Assembly (NCBI GenBank): GCA_002378605.1
Contig: DFSK01000155.1
Coordinates: 10,931-16,060, forward strand
DNA from: Alphaproteobacteria bacterium UBA3439
Lineage (GTDB): Bacteria; Pseudomonadota; Alphaproteobacteria; Puniceispirillales; Puniceispirillaceae
Reading direction: 5' to 3'
Length of the DNA: 5,130 nt
Shown: positions 1-5,089 of the stretch, piece after piece
How positions within the stretch are numbered: the first letter of the stretch is position 1
Layout of the letters: every line of letters starts with the position of its first letter
Notes under the pieces: model-generated
Database searches by the model: none
What the model was told of the DNA's origin: nothing
The model's input: the letters and a program-made list of their open reading frames with translations, nothing else
Program-made: the position numbers and the translations under genes

Positions 1-552
1 GCCGCCGCCGATAATGCCAATATAGGCAATGAACCGGCTTCTGTAGCGGCTGATCCCGCTGGCAATGGTTCGGTAAATACAGCCGCAGCAGATGATAATG
101 GCGATGTGGCAACGGCCAAAAAACCGGCCCGAAGACGCAAAAAACCAGCAAGCGCAGCAAACGCCGATGATGCCAAAGCGGGTAGTGCCAAAGCCGAAGA
201 TAGCAAAGCCGGAGATAGTGAAGCCCAAGCACCAGTCAAAAGTGAGGCTGATACCGGCGCTGAAAAGCCTGTAAAAAAACCGGCCCGCGCACGCAAGCCA
301 AAAGCCGATGCTGGTGACAAGCCAGACGCGGCCGCGGCAAAACCAGCTGCGAAAAAACCGGCCCGAAAAGCCGCAAAAAAAGCACCAGCAAAAGCCGCTG
401 ATGCAAATATAGCTGATACCAGCGCCAATAATGGAGCAACCACCGACGCGCCAGCATCAAGAGAGGCGATCAGTTCAGCCCCGCAAGATGTCGTCGAAAT
501 TGGCAGTAGTGAGCCAAAATCACGGCGCAGTGGATGGTGGTCAAGAAGCTAG
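1..552 (+). CDS. rne: Ribonuclease E, C-terminal disordered tail (5' partial)
   Basis: The reading frame is open from base 1 to the TAG at 550-552, so the visible 183 codons are the end of a longer protein; an apparent GTG start at 106 is internal. The whole stretch is low-complexity and rich in Ala, Lys, Pro and Asp. It has three KKPAR blocks (codons 40-44, 92-96 and 118-122), no hydrophobic core and no enzymatic domain. The last residues are SRRSGWWSRS, and a basic Gly-Trp-Trp end is the PNPase-binding motif known from Caulobacter RNase E. RNase E is the endonuclease that scaffolds the RNA degradosome, with its catalytic half at the N-terminus, outside this window. The nearby M48 protease, aminotransferase and dsbA-aroQ-accBC genes agree with rne neighbourhoods in alphaproteobacteria. 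A histone H1-like or other Lys/Ala-rich protein cannot be fully excluded because no catalytic sequence is visible, but the GWW end argues against it. Confidence 0.75.
   Translation, partial: AAADNANIGNEPASVAADPAGNGSVNTAAADDNGDVATAKKPARRRKKPASAANADDAKAGSAKAEDSKAGDSEAQAPVKSEADTGAEKPVKKPARARKPKADAGDKPDAAAAKPAAKKPARKAAKKAPAKAADANIADTSANNGATTDAPASREAISSAPQDVVEIGSSEPKSRRSGWWSRS
118..365 (+). repeat. Three in-frame copies of a 14-nt repeat coding KKPA(R)
   Basis: The 14-mer AAAAAACCGGCCCG occurs exactly at 118-131, 274-287 and 352-365, always in the same codon phase, and encodes Lys-Lys-Pro-Ala followed by the start of an Arg codon. The starts are 156 and 78 bases apart, a 2:1 ratio, but there is no recognisable copy at the intermediate position near 196. 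Around the copies the text degenerates into similar Lys/Ala/Arg codons. This looks like duplication and drift inside a disordered basic tail that probably binds RNA, rather than a mobile repeat. Confidence 0.7.
532..540 (+). other. GWW motif, predicted PNPase-docking site of RNase E
   Basis: Codons GGA TGG TGG encode Gly-Trp-Trp four residues before the C-terminus, flanked by basic residues (SRRS before, SRS after). In Caulobacter crescentus a short GWW-containing peptide at the extreme end of RNase E binds the core of polynucleotide phosphorylase. The same position and flanking charge here suggest the same function. The motif is read directly; the binding role is inferred from that family knowledge. 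Confidence 0.7.
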
Positions 553-570
553 GGCAATCATTGCCTTTTT
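553..570 (+). terminator. Short intrinsic terminator after rne
   Basis: Directly after the TAG stop, GGCAA (553-557), loop TCA (558-560) and TTGCC (561-565) form a 5-bp hairpin followed by five T (566-570). Bases 551-552 can extend the stem by an A-T and a G-U pair into the T run. The stem is short, so the terminator may be weak, but its position immediately after the stop and the T run fit a Rho-independent terminator for the rightward gene. Confidence 0.6.
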
Positions 571-579
571 AAACGGGAC

Positions 580-614
580 AAAAAGCTGGCGGCTGGTTTC
601 AACTGGCCGCTAGC
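580..614 (-). terminator. Intrinsic terminator of the aminotransferase gene
   Basis: On the minus strand the core stem is GCGGC (610-606) with GCCGC (593-589). It is extended beyond an A-C mismatch by GCT/AGC at the base (614-612 with 587-585) and followed by five T, seen as A at 580-584 on the plus strand. The hairpin includes the TAG stop of the aminotransferase gene (610-612). The loop is about 12 bases if the inner A-C mismatches do not close. The same hairpin on the plus strand has no T run after it, so it serves the leftward gene. With the rne hairpin it insulates two converging transcripts. Confidence 0.5.
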
Positions 615-1773
615 GATCCTGACCAGCAAGCCAGTCATTCAGACGTTGAATTGCCTTTTTCATATCATGCGTGCTGCCAGCATAGGATAGCCGCATATGT
701 GACGCCCCATCGACAGCGTCGAAATCAACACCCGGCGTCATCGCAACACCGGTATCGGTCAAAATGCGATCGGCAAAGGCAATCGAGTCATTGGTAAAAG
801 CACGAACATCGGCATAGAGATAAAAGGCCCCATCTGATGGCGCGTGATTACCCAGAAATTCAGCTGGCAAACCACGATAGAGAAGATCACGATTTTCTTC
901 ATAGCGCGGGATATGCGCATCCAGTTCATCATAACAATCAAAGGCGGCAATCGCGCCAAGCTGGTTAATCGTTGCCGCTGATATATACATATTTTGCGCC
1001 AACATTTCGGCCGTTGGCACCAAATCTTCGGGAAGCACGATCCAGCCAAGACGCCAGCCCGTCATGCAGAAATATTTAGAAAAAGAATTGATGATGATGG
1101 CATTGTCAGTATAGGCAAGCGCGCTTTGTGTTCGCTTGCCAAAGGTCAGGCCATGATAGATTTCGTCCATGATCAGGCGCACGCCATGCTTATCGCACCA
1201 GCGGCAAACGGCCTCCAGCTCGTCATCGCGCATCACAACACCGGTTGGATTTGCCGGACTTGCCAGCAGCAGCCCGTCGGGAATCTTGTCAGTGGCAACT
1301 AATGCTTCGAGATCGGGCATCCAGTTTTGCGCGGCGCGGGCAGGCAATAATTGCGGCTTGATCCCAAGCGCAAGCATCAAATTGAAATAGGCTGGATATC
1401 CGGGCGTGGCAATGGCAACGCGGTCGCCCTTGTCAAAGGCCGATAAAAAGGCAATCGCAAAGCCAAGTGATGATCCGGGGGTGACAGCAATTCGCTGCCA
1501 ATCCAGCGGCAATTGATACCAATCTTGATAATGTTGTCCGATCCGTTGCCGCAATTCAGGCAATCCCAAACCAACCGAATAGCCATGCGAAGCAACATGT
1601 TTCAAGGATGCTTGCAATGCTTTTGATACAGCGGCTGGCGGTGGGGTTGATGGCTGTCCGACTTCAAGATGAACAAGGTCACTTCCGGCGGCATGCATTT
1701 CTTTTGCACGTTTCATTACCTGCATGGCAAGAAAGGCAGGAATTTCGCTTGCTTGACTAATTTTTAAGGCCAT
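610..1773 (-). CDS. PLP-dependent aminotransferase, class I/II (fold type I)
   Basis: This 387-residue cytoplasmic enzyme would transfer an amino group between an amino acid and a 2-oxo acid using pyridoxal phosphate. All hallmarks of the aspartate aminotransferase superfamily (COG0436 style) are visible: the N-terminal EVGQPS segment (37-42), TPGSS at 98-102 that holds the cofactor phosphate, SPANPTG (172-178) with Asn175, MDEIYHGL (202-209) with Asp203 and Tyr206, SFSKYFCMTGWRLGW (230-244) with the Schiff-base lysine Lys233 and Arg241, and MRLSYA (360-365) with the substrate-carboxylate Arg361. Length is normal and nothing is missing. The ATG at 1771-1773 has a GGAA six bases upstream. The gene runs against both neighbours and is therefore its own transcription unit. 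The substrate cannot be told from sequence: aspartate, alanine, aromatic or other amino acids are all possible, so no gene symbol is given. Confidence 0.93.
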   Translation of the reverse strand: MALKISQASEIPAFLAMQVMKRAKEMHAAGSDLVHLEVGQPSTPPPAAVSKALQASLKHVASHGYSVGLGLPELRQRIGQHYQDWYQLPLDWQRIAVTPGSSLGFAIAFLSAFDKGDRVAIATPGYPAYFNLMLALGIKPQLLPARAAQNWMPDLEALVATDKIPDGLLLASPANPTGVVMRDDELEAVCRWCDKHGVRLIMDEIYHGLTFGKRTQSALAYTDNAIIINSFSKYFCMTGWRLGWIVLPEDLVPTAEMLAQNMYISAATINQLGAIAAFDCYDELDAHIPRYEENRDLLYRGLPAEFLGNHAPSDGAFYLYADVRAFTNDSIAFADRILTDTGVAMTPGVDFDAVDGASHMRLSYAGSTHDMKKAIQRLNDWLAGQDR

Positions 1774-1917
1774 TGTTCATTCCGGTGAATTCATGCCATG
1801 ATCAAATCGTTACGGCAGAGGGGTTGTGTTTGAATAGCCTGCAAACACACGCTATGGGCTCATGGCTATAGCAGAGCTGTCTTAAACAGGCCATAAATTT
1901 GTCGGAAAAATTATTCC
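1774..1917. promoter_or_regulatory. Divergent intergenic region with shared control sequences
   Basis: These 144 bases separate the start codons of the leftward aminotransferase and rightward M48 protease genes, so both promoters should lie here. I could not find a convincing -35/-10 pair for either direction. The best rightward candidate is TTGAAT at 1830 with TATGGG at 1853 (17-base spacing), and its -10 is poor. The region also holds an 8-bp inverted repeat (1825-1849) and a short 11-base palindrome, TCATGCCATGA, at 1791-1801. A GGAA at 1904-1907 is the likely ribosome binding site of the protease gene. Confidence 0.45.
1825..1849. repeat. 8-bp inverted repeat in the divergent promoter region
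   Basis: The left arm TGTGTTTG (1825-1832) and right arm CAAACACA (1842-1849) are perfect complements separated by nine bases. There is no following T run on either strand, so it is not an obvious terminator. Its place between two divergent genes suits an operator for a dimeric regulator, or an RNA hairpin in one leader. No known regulator consensus is recognised. Confidence 0.5.
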
Positions 1918-3249
1918 ATGAGATATCTATTTTTACGAAAGCTGGTTTTTATATCGTTGTTTTCGGTCACCATTGCCCAATCGGCATTGGCTGGGCTGAT
2001 CAGAGACACCGAGCTGGAAACCGGCCTGCAAACCCTCGCAGCACCATTGATGCGCGCTGCCGGCTATGCGCCCGACGCAATCAGCATCAGGATCATTATC
2101 GACAGCAGCTATAATGCCTTTGTGGCTGGTGAGCGCATTATCTATATCCATTCTGGTCTTTTGCTCAACGCCCAATCAGCCGAAGAAATTTTGGGGGTGA
2201 TCGCGCATGAGCTTGGCCATTTAAAAGCCGGTCATGTGCCGCGCCGTGATGAGGCTTTGCGAGATGCTGGAACCGCAAGTACACTTGCCGCAATTGCCGC
2301 GATTGCGCTTGCTGCGGGCGGTGCGCCAAATGATGCGGCGGTTGGGCTTATGGTTGGCGGCGCCGATCAGGCCCAGCGCAAAATGCTTCGTTCATTCCGC
2401 TATGATGAAGCTGTTGCTGATGAATTAGGGCTTGATTATCTCGACAAGGCTGGCATTACCTCGGCGGGACTCGAACAGATGATGCGCCGTATGGCGGCGC
2501 AACGCGCCCTTCCCGAAAGCCGTCAAAGCCAATATTATCAAACACACCCTGATTCAGCCCAACGCCTTGCCGTCTATCAAGATCACGCACGTCAAGACGG
2601 CAATAAATCAGCGCCGCTTTCGACCAATGACACAAATTTGATGAACCGCCTTATTGCCAAGCTTCGCGCCTATAGTGAACCGGCATATAGCATTTTACGC
2701 CAAACCGCCAAAACAGACAGCGCCGACGCGATCTATAGCCATGCCATTGCTCAATATCGGCGCGGCGATTTGGCAGCGGCAATAACCTTGATGGATCAAC
2801 TATGCGCGGCCAATCCCAACGATCCGTTCTATCATGAATTTCGTGGCGATATCTTACTTTCGATGGCCAAGGCTGATGCAGCAGCGGCAGCCTATGAAAC
2901 GGCACTGAGATTCCGGCCAGACAGCCCACAAATTCTAGTCAATCTTGGGCGGGCGCTGATTGCGACAAATGACAAAAAGCGCCTTTCGCGCGCCATCGAG
3001 GCCATTTCAGCGGCACAAAGAACCGAACCTAAATGGGCCTTTATCCGGCGGCAATTGGCGATTGCCTATGGACGAAACGGTGATATTGCCGCGGCTGATC
3101 TGGCGCTTGCCGAAGAAGCTATTCTGCTTGGCGATGACCAACAGGCGGTGCGAATGGCCAAACGGGTTTTGGCCGATGGCAGGCTGAAAGATGATCTTCG
3201 CAACCGCGCCAATGACATTCTGTTCCGCTTTGGCAAACTCGCGCCGTGA
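1918..3249 (+). CDS. Periplasmic M48 zinc metalloprotease with TPR repeats (BepA/YfgC-like)
   Basis: This 443-residue protein starts with a signal peptide: Arg/Lys at 7-8, a hydrophobic stretch 9-20, and a likely cleavage after Ala-Leu-Ala at residue 25. The peptidase domain follows, with the zinc motif HELGH at 97-101 (His97, Glu98, His101) and the downstream glutamate in DEAVAD (Glu164, Asp168). A Gly/Ala-rich hydrophobic segment (about 117-150) lies between them. THP at 209-211 matches the histidine (His210) that in E. coli BepA acts as a switch on the zinc. Residues about 270-410 form roughly four TPR-like helical pairs. Length and order match BepA, which degrades or helps fold stalled outer-membrane beta-barrel proteins such as LptD, so a role in envelope protein quality control is inferred. 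ATG 1918 is the only reasonable start, because an in-frame TAA lies at 1894. The downstream DsbA-like gene also acts in the periplasm. Other M48 members with TPRs remain possible. Confidence 0.9.
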   Translation: MRYLFLRKLVFISLFSVTIAQSALAGLIRDTELETGLQTLAAPLMRAAGYAPDAISIRIIIDSSYNAFVAGERIIYIHSGLLLNAQSAEEILGVIAHELGHLKAGHVPRRDEALRDAGTASTLAAIAAIALAAGGAPNDAAVGLMVGGADQAQRKMLRSFRYDEAVADELGLDYLDKAGITSAGLEQMMRRMAAQRALPESRQSQYYQTHPDSAQRLAVYQDHARQDGNKSAPLSTNDTNLMNRLIAKLRAYSEPAYSILRQTAKTDSADAIYSHAIAQYRRGDLAAAITLMDQLCAANPNDPFYHEFRGDILLSMAKADAAAAAYETALRFRPDSPQILVNLGRALIATNDKKRLSRAIEAISAAQRTEPKWAFIRRQLAIAYGRNGDIAAADLALAEEAILLGDDQQAVRMAKRVLADGRLKDDLRNRANDILFRFGKLAP

Positions 3250-3254
3250 TGGCT

Positions 3255-3283
3255 TTGCAATAGCGGCAGTAATCCGTTATAAG
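3255..3283 (+). promoter_or_regulatory. Sigma70-type promoter for the dsbA-aroQ-accBC operon
   Basis: TTGCAA (3255-3260) is separated by exactly 17 bases from TATAAG (3278-3283). The -10 matches consensus at five of six positions and the -35 at four of six. It sits just after the stop of the protease gene and about 80 bases before the next start codon, giving an expected transcript start near 3290 and a leader of about 70 bases. No terminator was seen between the protease gene and this promoter, so some read-through into the operon is possible. Confidence 0.55.
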
Positions 3284-3348
3284 ATGGGGTGAATAAAGGG
3301 TGTTTTGGCCGGATTATTTGTTTCCGTCGGCGATTTGCCCCAATTTAA

Positions 3349-3353
3349 AAGGA
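3349..3353 (+). promoter_or_regulatory. Strong ribosome binding site of the DsbA-like gene
   Basis: AAGGA lies eight bases before the ATG at 3362 and fixes that codon as the start. A nearer ATG at 3356 is followed at once by a TGA stop, so it is not a competing gene start. Confidence 0.7.
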
Positions 3354-3361
3354 TAATGTGA

Positions 3362-4087
3362 ATGTCACGCTTTTCTGCCTCTATGATTGCATTGTCTGCG
3401 ATGTTGATTGGCCTCGCCACAACGCCGGTAAAGGCCGACCTTGATCAAAAAGACCGCGCAGAAATGCAGCAGGTGATCGAACAATATATCAAGGACAACC
3501 CTCAAGTGCTTCGTGATGCGCTGGTATCTTTGGCCGCACGCGAAGAAGCCGAACGCGTCAAAGCTGGCGTCATGGCAGTTCGCAATGATGATGGCGATCC
3601 GGTTATGGGCAATCCAAATGGCAGCCTGACTGTCTATGAATTTTCCGATTATAATTGCGGCTATTGCAAACGCATGTTTGCGCCAATCATGCAGATGCTT
3701 GCCAAAAATGGCGATGTGCGCATGGTGATCAAGGAATTTCCAATCCTTAGCCAATCATCTGTTACCGCTGCCAAGGCCGGAATTGCCGCCCAGAAACAGG
3801 GAAAATTCAAATCATTCCACACTGAAATGATGACCTATCGCGGGCAGATCAATGACGCGTCGATTATGCAAGCGGCAGGTGCGGCAGGTCTTGACCTTGC
3901 GCAATTAAAGCAAGATATGGACAGCCCTGAAACAACAGCTATTATCGGACGGACACGAAGCGCGGCAGCAGCCCTGAATATCAATGGCACGCCGGGTCTT
4001 GTGATTGGCGATACGGTAATCCCCGGTGCGATTAGCATAGAGGAACTGCAAACCGTGATTGACAAGGAACGCAGCAAACAAGGCTAG
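3362..4087 (+). CDS. DsbA-family periplasmic thiol:disulfide oxidoreductase (ScsC-like)
   Basis: This 241-residue exported protein should make or rearrange disulfide bonds in periplasmic proteins. The signal peptide covers about residues 1-25, with cleavage after Val-Lys-Ala. Next comes a charged helical region (27-66, with IEQYIKDNPQVLRDAL at 39-54) of the kind found at the N-terminus of ScsC-type proteins, where it serves in oligomerisation. A thioredoxin-fold domain with helical insert begins near residue 88. It carries the redox pair Cys99-Gly-Tyr-Cys102 after FSDYN, and the cis-proline loop Gly-Thr-Pro (209-211) before GLVIGD. All catalytic elements are intact. There are no other cysteines, which is usual for such enzymes. 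Whether it acts as an oxidase (DsbA role) or isomerase (DsbC/ScsC role) cannot be decided from the sequence; the N-terminal helices lean towards the ScsC type. It is the first gene after a good promoter and is followed by aroQ. Confidence 0.92.
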   Translation: MSRFSASMIALSAMLIGLATTPVKADLDQKDRAEMQQVIEQYIKDNPQVLRDALVSLAAREEAERVKAGVMAVRNDDGDPVMGNPNGSLTVYEFSDYNCGYCKRMFAPIMQMLAKNGDVRMVIKEFPILSQSSVTAAKAGIAAQKQGKFKSFHTEMMTYRGQINDASIMQAAGAAGLDLAQLKQDMDSPETTAIIGRTRSAAAALNINGTPGLVIGDTVIPGAISIEELQTVIDKERSKQG

Positions 4088-4096
4088 GCTGTTTGC
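4074..4096. repeat. 7-bp inverted repeat spanning the stop of the DsbA-like gene
   Basis: GCAAACA (4074-4080) and TGTTTGC (4090-4096) are exact complements separated by nine bases, which include the TAG stop (4085-4087) and a tandem AGGCT pair. No T run follows, so this is not a classical terminator. It may be a hairpin that protects or partly attenuates the transcript between this gene and aroQ, or it may be chance. Confidence 0.45.
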
Positions 4097-4130
4097 ATGG
4101 CTAGTGAAGTGAGTGTACTGTAACCGAACG

Positions 4131-4580
4131 ATGGCAAAATCAATGAATATTCTTGTTATAAATGGCCCGAATCTCAACATGCTTGGCATGCGTGAGCCGG
4201 ACATCTATGGCCGTGAAACGCTTGGCGATATTGAGGCGAAATGCCGTCAATTGGCCACTGGACATGGCATGGAACTGGATTGGTTCCAATCAAATTTCGA
4301 AGGTGAATTGATCGAAAAAATCCAGCAGGCTGTTGGCAAAATGGATTGGATCATCATCAATGCTGCTGGGCTGACCCACACATCCGTTGTTCTTCGTGAC
4401 GCGCTGTCGCTATTCCCGGGCGGGGTTATCGAGGTGCATCTTTCCAATGTTCATAGCCGCGAATCTTTCCGGCATGTATCGTTGATTTCGGCCATTGCCA
4501 AAGGCGTCATTGCTGGTTTTGGCTCAACATCCTATTACATGGCCATTAACGCCATTCCTAATCTGAATTCGGAGACATAA
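4131..4580 (+). CDS. aroQ: 3-dehydroquinate dehydratase, type II
   Basis: This 149-residue cytoplasmic enzyme removes water from 3-dehydroquinate to give 3-dehydroshikimate, the third step of the shikimate route to aromatic amino acids. The type II family normally forms a dodecamer. The signature NGPNLNMLG (11-19) is followed by Arg21 and the catalytic tyrosine in DIYG (Tyr26). SNFEGELI (54-61), INAAGLTHTS (76-85, Asn77), EVHLSN (101-106) with catalytic His103, and Arg114 complete the active site. Near the end GFGSTSYYMAI replaces the more common GxGxxGY pattern, a mild variation outside the catalytic residues. Start choice is uncertain: ATG 4131 gives MAKSMNILV and a normal family length; ATG 4143 gives MNILV, and GTG 4113 gives six extra residues. 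None has a strong ribosome binding site. The gene lies 43 bases after the DsbA-like gene and 6 bases before accB. Confidence 0.95.
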   Translation: MAKSMNILVINGPNLNMLGMREPDIYGRETLGDIEAKCRQLATGHGMELDWFQSNFEGELIEKIQQAVGKMDWIIINAAGLTHTSVVLRDALSLFPGGVIEVHLSNVHSRESFRHVSLISAIAKGVIAGFGSTSYYMAINAIPNLNSET

Positions 4581-4586
4581 ACCACG

Positions 4587-5084
4587 ATGGCAACGACACC
4601 TAAAAAATCAGCGGCGAAAACCGTCGTCGCAAGCACTGAAGCCAGTTTTGTAAAAGAACTTGCCGATATCCTAGATCAGGCAGGACTTGCCGAGCTTGAA
4701 TATGAAACCGATGCTGTTGCTATCCGGTTATCACGGGTCACCACTACGGCGCCAGTTGCCGCCGCTCCTGTTGCCGCGGCTCCTGTTGCCGCCGCCCCGA
4801 TTGCCATTGCCGAGCCTGCGCTAGATCTGCCCGCAAATCCGGCCGATCATCCGGGCGCTGTTAAATCGCCAATGGTTGGTACGGTCTATACAGCCCCTGA
4901 ACCTGATGCTCCTGCCTTTATTACCGAAGGCGCAGCCGTTACTGCCGGTCAAACCCTGTTCATCGTCGAAGCGATGAAGGTGATGAACCCGATTACCGCG
5001 CCAAAGGCTGGCACAGTTGTGAAAATTTTCGTGCAAAACGCTCAGCCAATCGAATTTGGCGAAGCTCTTGTCATTGTAGAATAG
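4587..5084 (+). CDS. accB: Biotin carboxyl carrier protein of acetyl-CoA carboxylase
   Basis: This 165-residue protein carries the biotin that shuttles carboxylate from biotin carboxylase (AccC) to the carboxyltransferase (AccA-AccD), the first committed step of fatty acid synthesis. The N-terminal part (about 17-50) is a helix and strand segment, FVKELADILDQAGLAELEYE, typical of AccB. An Ala/Pro linker follows (55-75), then the biotinyl domain (about 90-165). The biotin-acceptor lysine is Lys131 in EAMKVMN (128-134). The segment PEPDAPAFITEG (104-115) matches the protruding thumb of bacterial AccB, which separates it from lipoyl domains and from propionyl-CoA carboxylase carriers. The first 15 residues are Lys/Ala/Thr-rich and longer than in E. 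coli AccB. A GGAG at 4571-4574, inside the end of aroQ, is the probable ribosome binding site at a rather long spacing. accC follows after only five bases. Confidence 0.97.
   Translation: MATTPKKSAAKTVVASTEASFVKELADILDQAGLAELEYETDAVAIRLSRVTTTAPVAAAPVAAAPVAAAPIAIAEPALDLPANPADHPGAVKSPMVGTVYTAPEPDAPAFITEGAAVTAGQTLFIVEAMKVMNPITAPKAGTVVKIFVQNAQPIEFGEALVIVE
4752..4805 (+). repeat. 15-nt tandem repeats coding PVAAA in the AccB linker
   Basis: Three 15-base units (4752-4766, 4767-4781, 4782-4796) each encode Pro-Val-Ala-Ala-Ala, and a partial fourth (4797-4805) reads Pro-Ile-Ala. They differ at only a few mostly third-codon positions. They form the flexible hinge between the N-terminal part and the biotinyl domain, where Ala/Pro linkers are usual for AccB. 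Unit number could vary between strains by slippage without breaking the frame. Confidence 0.8.
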
Positions 5085-5089
5085 CCGCC

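Noticed and set aside
106..552. A complete 148-residue Lys/Ala-rich protein starting at GTG 106
   Set aside because: The same frame is open without a stop to base 1, with the same composition, and no ribosome binding site precedes 106. It is better read as the tail of a longer protein.
994..1302. Open frame of 102 codons on the plus strand opposite the aminotransferase gene
   Set aside because: It covers the region encoding the PLP-binding motifs on the other strand and shows no protein family features of its own.
1851..1872. GCTAT...ATAGC inverted repeat before the M48 protease gene
   Set aside because: Five-base arms around a 12-base spacer are expected by chance, and there is no T run or promoter element tied to it.
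3250..3361. A terminator or riboswitch in the leader of the DsbA-like gene
   Set aside because: I found only short imperfect GC pairings (near 3308-3330), with no stable stem, T run or known riboswitch core.
3365..3754. Open frame of 129 codons on the minus strand opposite the DsbA-like gene
   Set aside because: It has no recognisable domain and lies wholly within a gene with clear catalytic motifs. Long antisense frames are common opposite real genes.
4059..4087. Perfect -35 hexamer TTGACA (4059-4064) inside the end of the DsbA-like gene, as a possible aroQ promoter
   Set aside because: At spacings of 16-18 bases the downstream hexamers are AGGCTA, GGCTAG or GCTAGG, none like TATAAT, so the -35 match is best explained by the Ile-Asp-Lys codons it sits in.
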